Of a DNA stretch of 64,000 bases, positions 32,882 through 43,390 are shown one piece after another. The DNA is from Musa acuminata AAA Group (Eukaryota > Streptophyta > Magnoliopsida > Zingiberales > Musaceae). The number at the start of each line of letters is the position of its first letter. The stretch's first letter is position 1. A model generated the notes under the pieces. That model ran no database searches, was not told the origin of the DNA, and saw only the letters and a list, made by a program, of their open reading frames with translations. The position numbers were made by a program, and so were the translations under genes. The DNA is taken from contig NC_088356.1 of NCBI RefSeq assembly GCF_036884655.1, positions 13,404,501 to 13,468,500 of the forward strand, read 5' to 3'.

Positions 32882-34572
32882 TGTTGAATCTCGTATTTTG
32901 ATGATGAAACCACTTGATATATGTTTATGTTTTAATCTGCGTTTTGAGTGACGCAGGATGAGATAATTAAAGCAGGAAAAAACATGTTGGGCCGGAAGAA
33001 CATGTCAGAAGATTGGACGTCGGGCCGATTGATCGGTCGACGTATCGACAAAAGGCTTCGGGCCGTGGACTCGGGCATCGGGCCAAGAAGAGCGGGTATT
33101 GTGCCAAGGATATCAGATTTGCAGAGTCAACTAGCCAATTGGGCAATAGGCCACAGGAGAGGACGATGCGCCGAAGAATCGAACGAAGCGTCGAGGGACC
33201 AATGACATGCCAGACAACTTGGTTAATTGCTTAGGATTAATTGTCTCGATCGAAGTTTTGTTTTACATGTGCAGGATTAACTATGATGGAAGTAAGACAT
33301 GCAGCAGGAGTTATGCCGGAGTCAAGACTATGATCACGTTGGGGGTTCGAGAGTTCGATGGAAGTCCGGACAATCATCGGAGGTTCTGCGAGAACAAATC
33401 CGAGAAGTCCAGGAGCTTGCCAAAGAAGCTCATTGGAACTCACCAAGTGGATCGTCGTAAGTCCAGGAGTTTACCAGAAGTCCGCTGGAACATCGCCGAA
33501 GGTTCGTCGGATGTTCATCGGAAGTTCGTCGGAAGCTCGCCGGAAGAAGCGATTGACGCACCAGAGCAAGTTGCAATAAATGTCTTAAGAAATATCGTAG
33601 TTAGCATGTAGATTAAGTTAGGAATGGGAGGTGATCCCATTAACTTAATCTGGGGGCAATTGGGCCCTTGACAAACCCAAATTGGGCCGAATGGATCAAA
33701 CCATTCGGATCAGAATTCCTGCCAGGCGGTGGCACTGCCAGGGTCGGCGGTGGCACCACCCAAGAGATGGTCTCCTAGGAAAGCTGGGCAGTGCAACCGC
33801 CCTAGTCAGGCGGTGGCATTGCTTGGGCTTAGTCTCTGAGCGAGACTGGGCAGTGCAACCACCCCTATCAGGCGGTGGCACTGCCCAGAGACTCAATCTT
33901 CGAGTTGCCAGGTGGTTGTACCGCCCTAGTCAGGAGGTAGTACTGCCAGGACCCCAGAAATCCGGGATGTGACATTTTTTAGCTCCAAATTCAAACCAGT
34001 TTGGGGCCTATATATACCCTACCCTTTCTTATATGAAAGGGCAACCAAAAGGCACCGAAAATCCAATCTGACTCTGTGATTTTTAGAGCTCAAAAGTGTT
34101 GTAAATAGGCTAGAAGTTCTCCTCCCTCTTTTCTTCCAAGTTTTGATCTTTCAAGAGATGAGAGAAAAGTTTGTAAGGGTTTTCTCCTAAGCCCGTCAAA
34201 AGGAGTGAAACTATAAAAGAGTGGTTAGCCTTTGCCTATTGAAAGAAGGCCTCTCATGGAAGTCGGTGACCTCTTCGGAGGAGAAAGCCAAAAGTGGATG
34301 TAGGCCAAGATTGACCGAACCACTCTAAAATTACAGTGCTCTCTGGTTTGCATTTCTTCTTACTGGTTACCTTACTGCAAACCTCCATATGTGCTTTACT
34401 TCATGATTGCTTTTGCTGCACTCCTTTACGAACTTACTTTCAAGTTAAGTTTCTGAAAATGGTTTTATGTCGAAAACGATTTCATCATACGAACGACGTT
34501 TTAATCATCGAAAGTTTTTCGCTGCACTAATTCACCCCCCGCCCCCCCCTCTTAGTGCTCTTGATCCTAACA
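32882..34572 (+). repeat. 3' LTR of element B
   Basis: 1.69 kb, TGTTGAATCTCG...GATCCTAACA. GGAAGTTCG repeats at 33350-33550, palindrome cluster 33720-33950, TATA-like CTATATATACC at 34008-34018, U5 C-tract hairpin about 34523-34558. Followed by the TSD gaccg. Confidence 0.93.
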
Positions 34573-34752
34573 GACCGAAACTCGGCGCCATGGAGCATTG
34601 AAACTTTCTCTTTGACATGTGAAGGATACGTCCATAGGAGGCCAAAGTGTACAGCGAGTTCAGCATGTTATTAGGCCTTGAGTGGTGCAGCGGGGGCTGT
34701 ATTGACGTGGAGTCACAATCTAGCAAGTACGTTTGCAAGAGGCAGAACAATG
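34573..34752 (+). other. LARD1 internal segment 2 (non-coding)
   Basis: Short piece between elements B and E. It is homologous in reverse to LARD2 around 51780-52030 (ggcgggggctatattgacg-type sequence). No gene. Confidence 0.82.
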
Positions 34753-36326
34753 TGTTGAATCTCAGATTTTGATGATGAAACTAATTGATTGTGTTTAGAT
34801 GTTTAACTGTATTTTGAGTGATGCAGGTCTACTCGATCAGGTTTAGACAGTTGATGCAGGAGGAATTGACGTTGCGCTGGAAGAGATCACGTTAGGATAT
34901 TGGATGGCTGAACGCTTCGAACGTCGGGCATCGGGCCAAGGAGAGCGAAACTGTGCCAAGGATATCGGCGTTGCGGAGGTCAACCGCCGATTGGGCAACA
35001 AGCCGCAAGAGAGGATGATGCGCCGAAGAATCGGATGAAGCGCCAACCAATGACGTGCCGGGCAACAGAATGTCAATTCGCTTTATAATAATTGTCTAGA
35101 TCGGAGTAGAGTTTTTGCTTGTGTGTGCAGGATTAACTACGATAACGATGAAGACATAAAGCAAAACAAAGTGTCGGAGTCAAGCACGAAGGATTCATTG
35201 CGAGTTCGAGAGTTCGATGGAAGTCCGAAGGTTCGTCGGGAATGCTGCCGAAACTAGCCAACAATGAGTAGGGGGCTTGCCGAAGGGTTTTTCGGAAGCT
35301 CGCCGGAAGGTTCGTTGGAAGTTCGCGGAGCTCACCGAGAATGATCGGAGCTTTCCAAAGAAGCTCGTTGGAACTCGCCAAGATCAAATCGTGAAGTCTA
35401 GGAGCTTGTCGGGAGTCCGCAGAATGGTTTCCGAGAGTTTATCGGAAGACCGTCGGAAGTTCGCCGAAAGCTCGCCGGAAGAAGTCTTGACTTACGGACT
35501 TTGTAATAGCTTATAAAATATCTTTAAATTCGTAGTTATCATGTTAATTAGAGTTAGGATTAGGTGTTAATCCTATAACCCAAGTAGGGGCTAATTGGGC
35601 CCGAGTTCGGACTGGTTTGGGCCAAGTTTGGAGCTCAACCAGTGAGCTGATTTGGCCTAGGCGGTGGCACCGCCCAGCACCCGAGAGCTGGGCGGTGACA
35701 CCTCCTGGGCTGGGCGGTTGCACCGTCCAGCACTCGAGCGCTGGGCGGTGGCACCTCCAACACCGGGAACCCTAAGAGAATTCAAATTTTGGAGCCCAAA
35801 ATTTGAATCCTCTTGAGGCCTATAAATACCCCTCTAATCTTAGCTGAGAGAACAACTTTTGAGAAGCATTTTGATTGAGAGAAAAGTCTTAGAAAGTCTT
35901 AGCAAGTCTTGTTTTCAATTTGCTAGAGAGTTCTCCTCCTTCTTTCTTATTGAAAATTTGTAAGAGGTTGAGCTGCTTGTAAAAGGTTGTAAGAGGGGTG
36001 TTTACCCTTCCATTTCAAGAGACTTGCTAGTGGAAGGTGGGAGCCTCATCGAAGAGGGGCCTCGCAAGTGGAGTAGGTCATTTGACCGAACCACTCTAAA
36101 AATCGGCGTAATCTCTGGTTTGCTCTTTATTATTGTCATTTACATTACTGCAAATCTTCTTACTGCTTTAGTTCCTTATTACTCTTGCTGCGCAACTTCA
36201 AGAATACGCCTTCAAGTTAAATTTCTCAAGTTTCGTTCTTAACGTACGAAAGATTTTGTTAAAATCGAAGTTTTAATCCGCTGCACTAATTCACCCCCCC
36301 CTCTTAGTGCCGCTCCGATCCTAACA
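34753..36326 (+). repeat. 5' LTR of element E
   Basis: TGTTGAATCTCAG...GATCCTAACA. Degenerate GGAAGTTCG repeats 35215-35490, GGCGGT palindromes 35655-35765, 13-bp perfect inverted repeat 35780-35808, TATA 35821-35829, U5 C-tract hairpin about 36276-36310. Confidence 0.94.
35780..35829 (+). promoter_or_regulatory. Core promoter of the E LTR: palindrome plus TATA box
   Basis: The arms ATTCAAATTTTGG and CCAAAATTTGAAT (13 of 13, 3-base spacer) end 12 bases before TATAAATAC. The same unit occurs in the 3' LTR, with TATA at 47256-47264, and in reverse in F. Promoter function is inferred from position and TATA match. Confidence 0.7.
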
Positions 36327-36328
36327 AG

Positions 36329-36340
36329 TGGTATCAGAGC
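36329..36340 (+). other. Primer binding site of element E
   Basis: TGGTATCAGAGC, a perfect complement of the initiator-Met tRNA 3' end, two bases after the LTR. Confidence 0.95.
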
Positions 36341-36378
36341 AAGGTTATTTCTCATATTTGGTTTAATACCCAAGAGAG

Positions 36379-37618
36379 ATGGCTTACTCCGGCATGCAAG
36401 AGGGCCATTCTATTGCACGACCACCTTTGTTTAATGGGTCGGATTACACATATTGGAAGACTCGCATGAGAATCTTCCTCATTTCTATGGACTTTGAGCT
36501 TTGGTCTATTGTCGAGAATGGATTTCAAAAATCTTCTCTTCCGATGAGCGAATGGGATGAATCGGAGAAGAAGGTTTTTTCTTTAAATGCAAAGGCTATG
36601 AATGCCTTGTTTTGTGCACTAGACAAAAACAAATTTAATCGTGTTTCAATGTGTTATTCGGCTTTTGATATTTGGAGAACTCTTGAGGTCACTCATGAAG
36701 GCACTAGCCGAGTGAAAGAGTCCAAAATCAACATCCTTGTGCACTCTTACGAACTTTTCCGAATGAAACCAAGTGAGTCCATCGGATACATGTACACCCG
36801 GTTTACGGATGTCATCAATGGACTCAAAGCTCTTGGTAAAGATTTTACTAACTTTGAACTAGTAACTAAAATCTTAAGATCCCTCCCTAAAAGTTGGGAT
36901 CCAAAAGTTACGGCCATTCAAGAGGCCAAAGACCTTAAAGCATTCCCTCTTGAAGAACTCATTGGGTCTCTAATGACCTACGAAATGACATGTCAAGCTC
37001 ATGACGAGCTCGAGAACCCCCTTCCAAAGAACAGGAAGGATATGGCACTCAAATCACAAGAAAACCACTTGAAAGGAACATCAAGTGATGAGGACAGTGA
37101 CAATGACATTGCACTTTTGACTCAAAAATTTAAAAAATATTTAAGAAAGAACATATTTAAAAATAATACAAAAAATAAATTTGAACAAAAGAAGGACCAA
37201 GTGATTTGCTATGAATACAAAAAACCGGGACACTATAAGAACGATTGTCCTCAAGCCAAAAAGAGAACATCAAAAAAGAAGGCATTCAAAGCAACGTGGG
37301 ATGATTCAAGCGCATCCGAAGAAGAGGAGTCCAACACCGAGCAAGTTGCTCATTACGCGCTAATGGCGTTAGGAGAAGAGGTATGTGATTTATTTAATGA
37401 AGATTTATCTTTTGAAGAACTATCTATCGCTTTTCATGAATTATTTGATGAATGTAGAACTGTTAGCAAGAAGTTAAGTATCTTAAAGAAAGAGCATGCT
37501 TTGCTACAAGATAAGTTTGATAGTCTTCAAACTCCTCCATGCTCTAAGTGTGAGCACTTAGAAGCAATAAAAAATGAAAATTTGCTTCTTAAGGAAACCT
37601 TAAACAAGTTTAAGGTTG
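36379..37618 (+). pseudogene. gag: Gag of element E, 5' portion (interrupted by gypsy insertion)
   Basis: Open frame from ATG 36379 up to the gypsy LTR. It contains the Sirevirus gag core (DYTYWKTRMRIFLISMD, GTSRVKESKINILVHSYELF, NFELVTKILRSLPKSWDPK), an acidic/Ser segment, and a first zinc knuckle, CYEYKKPGHYKNDC, in which the second Cys is Tyr. A basic stretch and a Leu/Lys-rich, probably coiled-coil region follow. Removing the gypsy element and one TSD copy rejoins the frame with 42912-43237, so this gag had 521 codons and was uninterrupted when the gypsy element landed. The in-frame runoff into the gypsy LTR ends at 37749. The donor-like GAG|GTATGT is at 37378-37386. Confidence 0.9.
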
Positions 37619-38100
37619 TGTTAGAACCCTTGCATATTCTAAACTTGGGGTTGATCTCTTTAGGGGATCAGCCTCCTTGGAACTCTATAGGGGTTCCTCC
37701 CTCCAAGTTGCTGCTCAAAGGCTGCAGAAAATATTCATCTATTGCTTGAGAAAAGAGGAGGAATACATGGTTATTTATAGGGCTTCTAAACCCTAACTCC
37801 TAATAGGACTCCTACTTAAGACTCTTACTTCTAACCAACTCCTAATAGGACTCCTACTCAAGACTCCTATTCCCTTACAACTCCTAATTCTTCTCTAAGA
37901 AAAAACCTCCTATATGAATGTCCCTCTCAATTAGGACTCTCCTAACTAGAGTCCTAATAGAATGTCCCTCTCAATTAGGACTCTCCTAGCTAGAGTCATA
38001 ACAGAATGTCCCTCTCAATTAGGACTCTCCAAGCTAAAGTCCTAATAATTTTACATGAATGTCCCTCTCAATTAGGACTCTCCTAGCTAGAGTCCTAACA
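37619..38100 (-). repeat. 3' LTR of the gypsy element
   Basis: TGTTAGAACCC...TCCTAACA, also TG...CA in reverse. It includes four copies of a 44-53 bp unit starting gaatgtccctctcaattagg (37916, 37960, 38004, 38057). Confidence 0.95.
37916..38100. repeat. 44-bp tandem repeat in the gypsy LTR
   Basis: Four units with spacing 44, 44 and 53 bases; each contains ctctcaattaggactctcc and ends with tagagtcctaac or a variant. The same array is in the other LTR near 42720-42906. Confidence 0.93.
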
Positions 38101-38117
38101 AACCCGCCCTCTTCAAA

Positions 38118-38483
38118 TCAGCCTTGTCCTCGAGGCTGACGATTCATGAATTTTGGGAATTTAATCTTCAAGTCATCATAGTTCTTCAAAGTGGCATCTT
38201 CTGTTAGTAGGTTTGCCCACTGTATTAGCAATTCAGTAGTGGATCGTCGTCGTCGAGTCATAATCCGTCGATCAATAATGGCACTTGGCTGAGTCTGAAG
38301 TCCTCCTTGGGTAGTCATATTTGGTGGGTGGCTTTGGGCTATCTTCAAGCACCTATTTACAACTTCTGTCTGGCCGTCGGTTTGTGAGTGATATGTCATA
38401 CTCCTTTTCAATTTAGTACTCTTATAGTGTAATTCTTTTGAGTCCCAATTGTAATGAGCTATGGAGCTTGGTGCTTCCTCCAA
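38118..38483 (-). pseudogene. pol: Integrase remnant of the gypsy element
   Basis: Only the end of the integrase core survives (TYHSQTDGQTEVVNRCL, carrying the catalytic Glu), followed by unrelated sequence and by a pol C-terminal tail (QWANLLTEDATLKNYDDLKIKFP). The zinc-binding HHCC domain and both catalytic Asp residues are missing, apparently by deletion between this and the RNase H end at 38520. No chromodomain is recognisable. It cannot encode a working integrase. Confidence 0.85.
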
Positions 38484-38519
38484 TTTTTTTATAATCTTAC
38501 TAGTCTCTGAATCTTCCTG

Positions 38520-41108
38520 TCATTCCATCTTAATATCCTCAAGGAAGTCGCTGGTCGGAAGTGAAATGGCCAAAACTTCAGCTTGCTCGGGTAGTTGCGA
38601 AAGCGCATCTGCAAGAACATTCTCTTTCCCCTTTTTGTAAGTTATTTCATAATCAAATCCAAGAAATTTTGTTACCCAGTTTTGCTGCTCAGGGGATGAT
38701 ATCTTTCGCTCTAAAAAGTACTTGAGGCTTTTATGGTCGGTTTTAATTTGAAATCGTCGACCAATCAAGTAGGGTCTCCACCTTGTTGCTGCGCGCACAA
38801 TGGCGAGCATCTCCTTATCATATGTTGACTTATTTTGATGGGAGGGAGATAATGTCTTGCTAGTGTATGCGAGTGGTCGACCATCTTGCATGAGAATTGC
38901 TCCAATTCCGACTCCAGATGCGTCGGCCTCAATAATGAAGGGTCGGTTGAAATCTGGTAGTGTTAGCACCGGCGTCGTCGTCATGGCTGCCTTAAGTTTG
39001 TCAAAGGCAACGGAGGCTCTGTCCGACCATTGGAAGACATCTTTTTTCAAAAAGGAAGTAAGTAGTGCACTGATCTCTCCATAGTTTTTCACGAACATGC
39101 AGTAGTAGCCTATTAAACCCAGAAACCCATGTAGCAATTTTATATTCCTCGGGGTCAGCTAGTTTTGCATTGCTCCAATTTTGAAAGGGTCCACTGTCAC
39201 ACCTTCCTCTGATATGATATGCCCAAGATATTTCACCTTTTGTTGAAGAAAGTAAAAATTCGTAGTGGCCGTTGTGTGTTCGAAAGGCGATTTTCGGTAT
39301 GACTTCTTCATACACTCGTATTTGATAATACCCGGATCAAAGGTCCAGCTTTGTAAAGATTTATGCTCCCTTTCATCTAGCAATTCATCTGCTATTGGAA
39401 TAAGGTATTTGTTCTTGATGGTTATGCCATTGAGAGCTCGATAATCAACGCATATTCGCCATGTTCCGTCCTTCTTGCGTACAAGTAGCACCGGTGAAAA
39501 GTAGAGGTTGTAACTTGGCCGAAAAACTCCTGTTTCAAGCATCTCTTTTAAAATCTTTTCTATTTCATCCTTTTGGAGATGTGGATACCGATATGGCTGA
39601 GTATTTGCTGGAGATTTGACTTTAATTTGCTGCTCAAGTTGTACCAAAAAGCCACTGCATGCTTTATGCAAAACCTTCTTCATTTGTTGTGTGCAAATCA
39701 TCGTTACGTCGCCCCCACGTTTCCTGTGCAGTATCACCTGTTTCTCCTTACTGTAAAATTTCATAATTAGTTTCATAAAATTCCAAGAAAAATCACCTAA
39801 TGTTGTCAACCATTTAATTCTGAGCATGGCCTCATGATCATCAAGAGGGAGAAGGAAGAAATCTGCAATTATCTCTTGGTCCTGTAGTAATAGTTTCTCC
39901 TGCGGGCACCTACGATCACACTTCAAAATCCGTCTGTCGGTGACCTTAACATCAAACCTGCAACGATTCTCGATAGGTAATGCCATTCGGATAGCAACCT
40001 TACTGTTTAGGATATTATTAGTGCTGCCCGTGTCGATGAAAACAGTGATCAGTTGTTGTTTGAGAAGGCCTCCAACTTTCATCATTTGCGGGTTTGAGTA
40101 GCCGGCTAGTGCATGTACCGTAACTTCGGTCAGTTGTGGCTCTTCTTCTGCATCTTCTTCTTTATGTTCAATGCTCTCTTCTGGATGTTCAATGACCTCT
40201 TCTTCTACTGGTTCAATGATAAAAAGTCTCCCTTTACTACAGCGATGCTCATGGCTCCACGGCTCGTCGCAATGCCAACATAACCCCTTCGCAGATCGCT
40301 CCTGAAGCTCTTCTCTTGTCAGCCTTTTTGGTGCAGGGACTCGGTCAATAGTAGGGGGGGCTAAGGGCTTCAATATTACTGGTTGAGGAGTGACCCTAGT
40401 CCTTCGAGCTTCATGGTTCAATTGCTCCTCTTGATGTCGTGCGAAAGAGATGGCTGCCATAAGCGTGTACGGTTGTCGCGCTTTAACTTCTCCTCGGATC
40501 TCCGGCTTCAAGCCCTCAATAAAGGTCCTCAATAGCTGTTTTTGAGACCAATCAAGAGTTCGATTAGATAACCTTTCAAACCTGGTTTGGTACTCCTGAA
40601 TGGTGGAGGTTTGTCGGATCTTTGCTAGTTGTCCGTCAATATTCTCGTAATCGGTTGGTCTGAAGCGGATCAGCAGTCCTTCTTTGAATTGTTGCCATGA
40701 AAGGACTCCATAAGTATGTTCAAACTAGTCAAACCACTGTATAGCATCCCCTTCAAGATGTATAGCTGCAATTTTCACCATAGATGCATCCGCGGTTTTG
40801 TGGTACTGAAAATATCGCTCCGCGTGCAAGATCCAACCAATCGGGTCTCCTTCTTCCCATCTAGGGAAGTCCACCCTTATGCATGGATAGTTGGGATCGA
40901 TCATAGAGCCTCCCCTCCCTTGGAACTCATCTCTTCGGGCCTGGTGCGATTGGGCAAAGCTCTCTCCGTGATATGATTTTTTCGGGCATAGTAGTCGGCC
41001 CAATCTGAGTTCGGTAAAGAGCGTCCGAATCTTATCCTCCATTCGCGCCTCCAAAGCTTCGAATTTAGCATCGATTGCCTCCTTAGATGCCATAGTATAT
41101 GACTCCAA
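38520..41108 (-). pseudogene. gag-pol: Gypsy gag, protease, RT and RNase H (defective)
   Basis: One frame runs from the start codon at 41108 to 39159 with a single TAG near 40722, then shifts. Gag: an RVDFPRWEEGDPIGWI block and a knuckle-like CWHCDEPWSHEHRC. Protease: VFIDTGSTNNIL with the catalytic DTG (near 40030). RT: YRYPHLQKDEIEKILKEML and KKDGTWRICVDYRALN. The next motif (FTKLDL) has a frameshift and a stop, and after GHYEFL the sequence jumps to QQKVKYLGH, so the YxDD active site is deleted. RNase H (38520-38990) looks good: FIIEADASGVGIGAIL, YDKEMLAIV, DHKSLKYFL, KENVLADALS. The family is Ty3/gypsy, probably chromovirus-like by the knuckle and RT sequence, but without a visible chromodomain. 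Confidence 0.88.
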
Positions 41109-42410
41109 ATCTATGATGTTAAGATCTCTCTTTTGTTGTCAGGTTAAAGGCATGTATAGGTTGAGAGAAGTGATGGTCGAAAGGGTTGGTGGATCGGTGG
41201 ATGTAGGCTACGATTTAGGCTTGTTTTGTGGCTGTTTTGGGTGCAGTTTGAGGGTGTGATTTGGTGGAGTTTTAGGGCTGTGGATGAAAGTTTTGGATCT
41301 GTGGTAGATGGCAGCAAAGGTTTGAGAGAAATCAGTGGAAGTTGCAGCAAGTATGTGCTGTCTTGTAAGAGCAGAATTGTCGTCGAAGAAACATCGGTTT
41401 CTCGACGTAATTTCCACCAAAAACTTGAGAGAATTGAGGAGGGAATTGATAGAAAAATCACAGTTTATATGACAGCAAGAATGACTAATTTAATCAAGAA
41501 AATTTCGGCAGTATAATAGCAAGGAAATTGGTGCAAGTTGCGATAGCAGAATTCTCGTCGAAAAATTTCAGCAGTTTACGATGAAAATTTATAGCAACAC
41601 AAAAATCGGTTTTAGAGATGAATTCCTTAGTAGATCAATCTAGATGGAAGCCAAGATGATCTATAAAGTGTATAAGAAATTTCATTCAAAAAAGATTGCA
41701 AATAGATGGGTTAAGGCAACAATATGCGGCTGAAATTTTCTGCAGCATAGATTTTTAAGTATAGCAGATTGGACGTAAAAGATCAGAAGTTTATATTGAG
41801 AATTTTTTGATGAAACCAAAGGGAAATCCACTATTAGGAAGTGTCAAAGCTATCATAAAAATTTCGTAGAGATTTGGATAGAAACAACGTAGTATCAAGA
41901 TCAAACAATCAGTGCTATGCGGCTGAAATTTTACGGTGCAAATTTTCAAGTATAGCAGATTAGATGTAAAATATCAATGGTTAATTTGAGAATTTTTTGA
42001 CAAAACCAAAGGGAAATCTGCTGTTAGGAAGTGTCAAAGATGTCATAAAATTTCGTGGAGATTTGGATAGAAAAAACATAGTAGCAAGATCAAACAGACA
42101 GTGCTATACGATTGGAATTCTGCAATGTATCTTTCGTCGTAGAGATGAAAACTTTATGACGAAAAGTTTATGCAGCAATATAGGAATAATTTTTTTGGGA
42201 TTTTCAAATAAAGATAACTAAATTGCAGCAGTAGTAAGGTAGAAAACCAGAACCTGTTGCAATTCACGGGGAGATCAAAGGATGATCTGCGGTGGTGGAG
42301 ATGATGGCGGAATACGGTGACGATCTTTTAAGCAATTGTGGGAATTGCTTTGGATGGTTGTAGAGGGTTGATGGATGGCTATGGAAGGGCAGCGAGATGC
42401 CAAGAACGCT
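41109..42410 (-). other. 5' leader of the gypsy element
   Basis: About 1.3 kb between the primer site and gag with no supported gene. It contains partly repeated segments (for example gaattttttgatgaaaccaa near 41800 and a related copy near 41988; aagggaaatc... near 41818 and 42009), suggesting an internal duplication of about 190 bp. Confidence 0.75.
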
Positions 42411-42422
42411 GCTCTGATACCA
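42411..42422 (-). other. Primer binding site of the gypsy element
   Basis: Minus strand TGGTATCAGAGC, perfect, two bases from the LTR at 42425. Confidence 0.94.
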
Positions 42423-42424
42423 AG

Positions 42425-42906
42425 TGTTAGAACCCTTGCAGATTCTAAACTTGGGGTTGATCTCTTTAGGGGATCGGCCTCCTTGGAACTCTATAGGGGT
42501 TCCTCCCTCCAAGTTGCTGCTCAAAGGCTACAGAAAATAATCATCTATTGCTTGAGAAAAGAGGAGGAATACATGGTTATTTATAGGGCTTCTAAACCCT
42601 AACTCCTAATAGGACTCCTACTTAAGACTCTTACTTCTAACCAACTCCTAATAGGACTCCTACTCAAGACTCCTATTCCCTTACAACTCCTAATTCTTCT
42701 CTAAGAAAAAACCTCCTACATGAATGTCCCTCTCAATTAGGACTCTCCTAACTAGAGTCCTAACAGAATGTCCCTCTCAATTAGGACTCTCCTAGCTAGA
42801 GTCATAACAGAATGTCCCTCTCAATTAGGACTCTCCTAGCTAAAGTCCTAATAATTTTACATGAATGTCCCTCTCAATTAGGACTCTCCTAGCTAGAGTC
42901 CTAACA
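42425..42906 (-). repeat. 5' LTR of the gypsy element
   Basis: Same length and ends as 37619-38100, with about seven differences seen by eye. The 44-bp tandem array is at 42720-42906. Confidence 0.95.
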
Positions 42907-42911
42907 GGTTG

Positions 42912-43390
42912 GTAGCAAAGGATTAGATATGATCCTTGCACACAAGGGTCACATCGTAAATAGAAATGGAATTGGATTTGTAAAAGGACTACATCAAAAT
43001 CCTACCACTTTCATAAAAGGACCTACATTACATGTTTCCTCTTATATGAAATGCAACTTTTGTTGCAAATCCGGACATATTGCCTACAAATGCCCATTTA
43101 GGAAAATTAGTTCACAAAAATTAATATGGGTTCCTAAAGGAACTATAAAGAATTCAATCATAAATAACAAAGTTAGTGGGTCAATTTTTGAGGCACCCAA
43201 AATCAAATGGGTACCTAAAAATCATCCTCTTTTGTAGACAAACCCACAAGCTAGGAGCAAGAGATGGTATCTCGATAGTGGATGCTCAAGACATATGACT
43301 GGAGATCCATCTCATTTCTCTATGCTCACTAGCAAAGAAGAAGGGTACGTCACCTTCGGAGACAAAAAGGACAAAGGCATACTTATATGA
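42912..43390 (+). pseudogene. gag-pr: Gag 3' end and protease start of element E
   Basis: Resumes gag in frame after the TSD. A second zinc knuckle, CNFCCKSGHIAYKCPF, has all four ligands (C, C, H, C). Gag ends ...HPLL then TAG at 43235-43237. The same frame continues through the stop into protease: RWYLDSGCSRHMTG with the catalytic D-S-G intact. It breaks off around 43390, where integrase should follow; AT-rich 3' DNA begins there, so a deletion removed the rest of pol. The UAG between gag and protease occurs at the same codon in element C, so it may have been part of the source element. Confidence 0.86.

Larger units (their letters stand above)
8456..34572 (+). mobile_element. Element B: non-autonomous Sirevirus-like copia element
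   Basis: Plus-strand element with a perfect 5-bp TSD, gaccg at 8451-8455 and 34573-34577. The left LTR is split by element C (8456-10104 and 28144-28283) and the right LTR is 32882-34572. Internal DNA 28284-32881 holds a degenerate primer site, a gag pseudogene (28334-29278), about 3.6 kb of AT-rich non-coding DNA, and the purine tract at 32869-32880. No pol is present. Confidence 0.93.
37619..42906 (-). mobile_element. Ty3/gypsy element inserted in E gag
   Basis: Minus-strand element with identical-length LTRs (482 bp each, 37619-38100 and 42425-42906) and a perfect TSD, ggttg at 37614-37618 and 42907-42911. Primer site 42411-42422 (TGGTATCAGAGC on minus). A gag-protease-RT/RNase H-like region is at 38520-41108 and a remnant of integrase at 38118-38483. 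The RT catalytic segment and most of integrase are deleted. LTRs differ at about seven sites by eye, so the insertion is recent compared with its defects, suggesting mobilisation in trans. Confidence 0.94.

Noticed and set aside
36329..36340. Possible tRNA gene from the tRNA-like sequences
   Set aside because: Only the 12-base complement to the tRNA 3' end is present at each site; no cloverleaf or A/B boxes. These are primer binding sites.
41144..41461. 105-codon minus-strand frame upstream of gypsy gag
   Set aside because: Lies in the 5' leader, low-complexity Ser/Leu/Pro composition, overlapped by frames in other phases; no motif.
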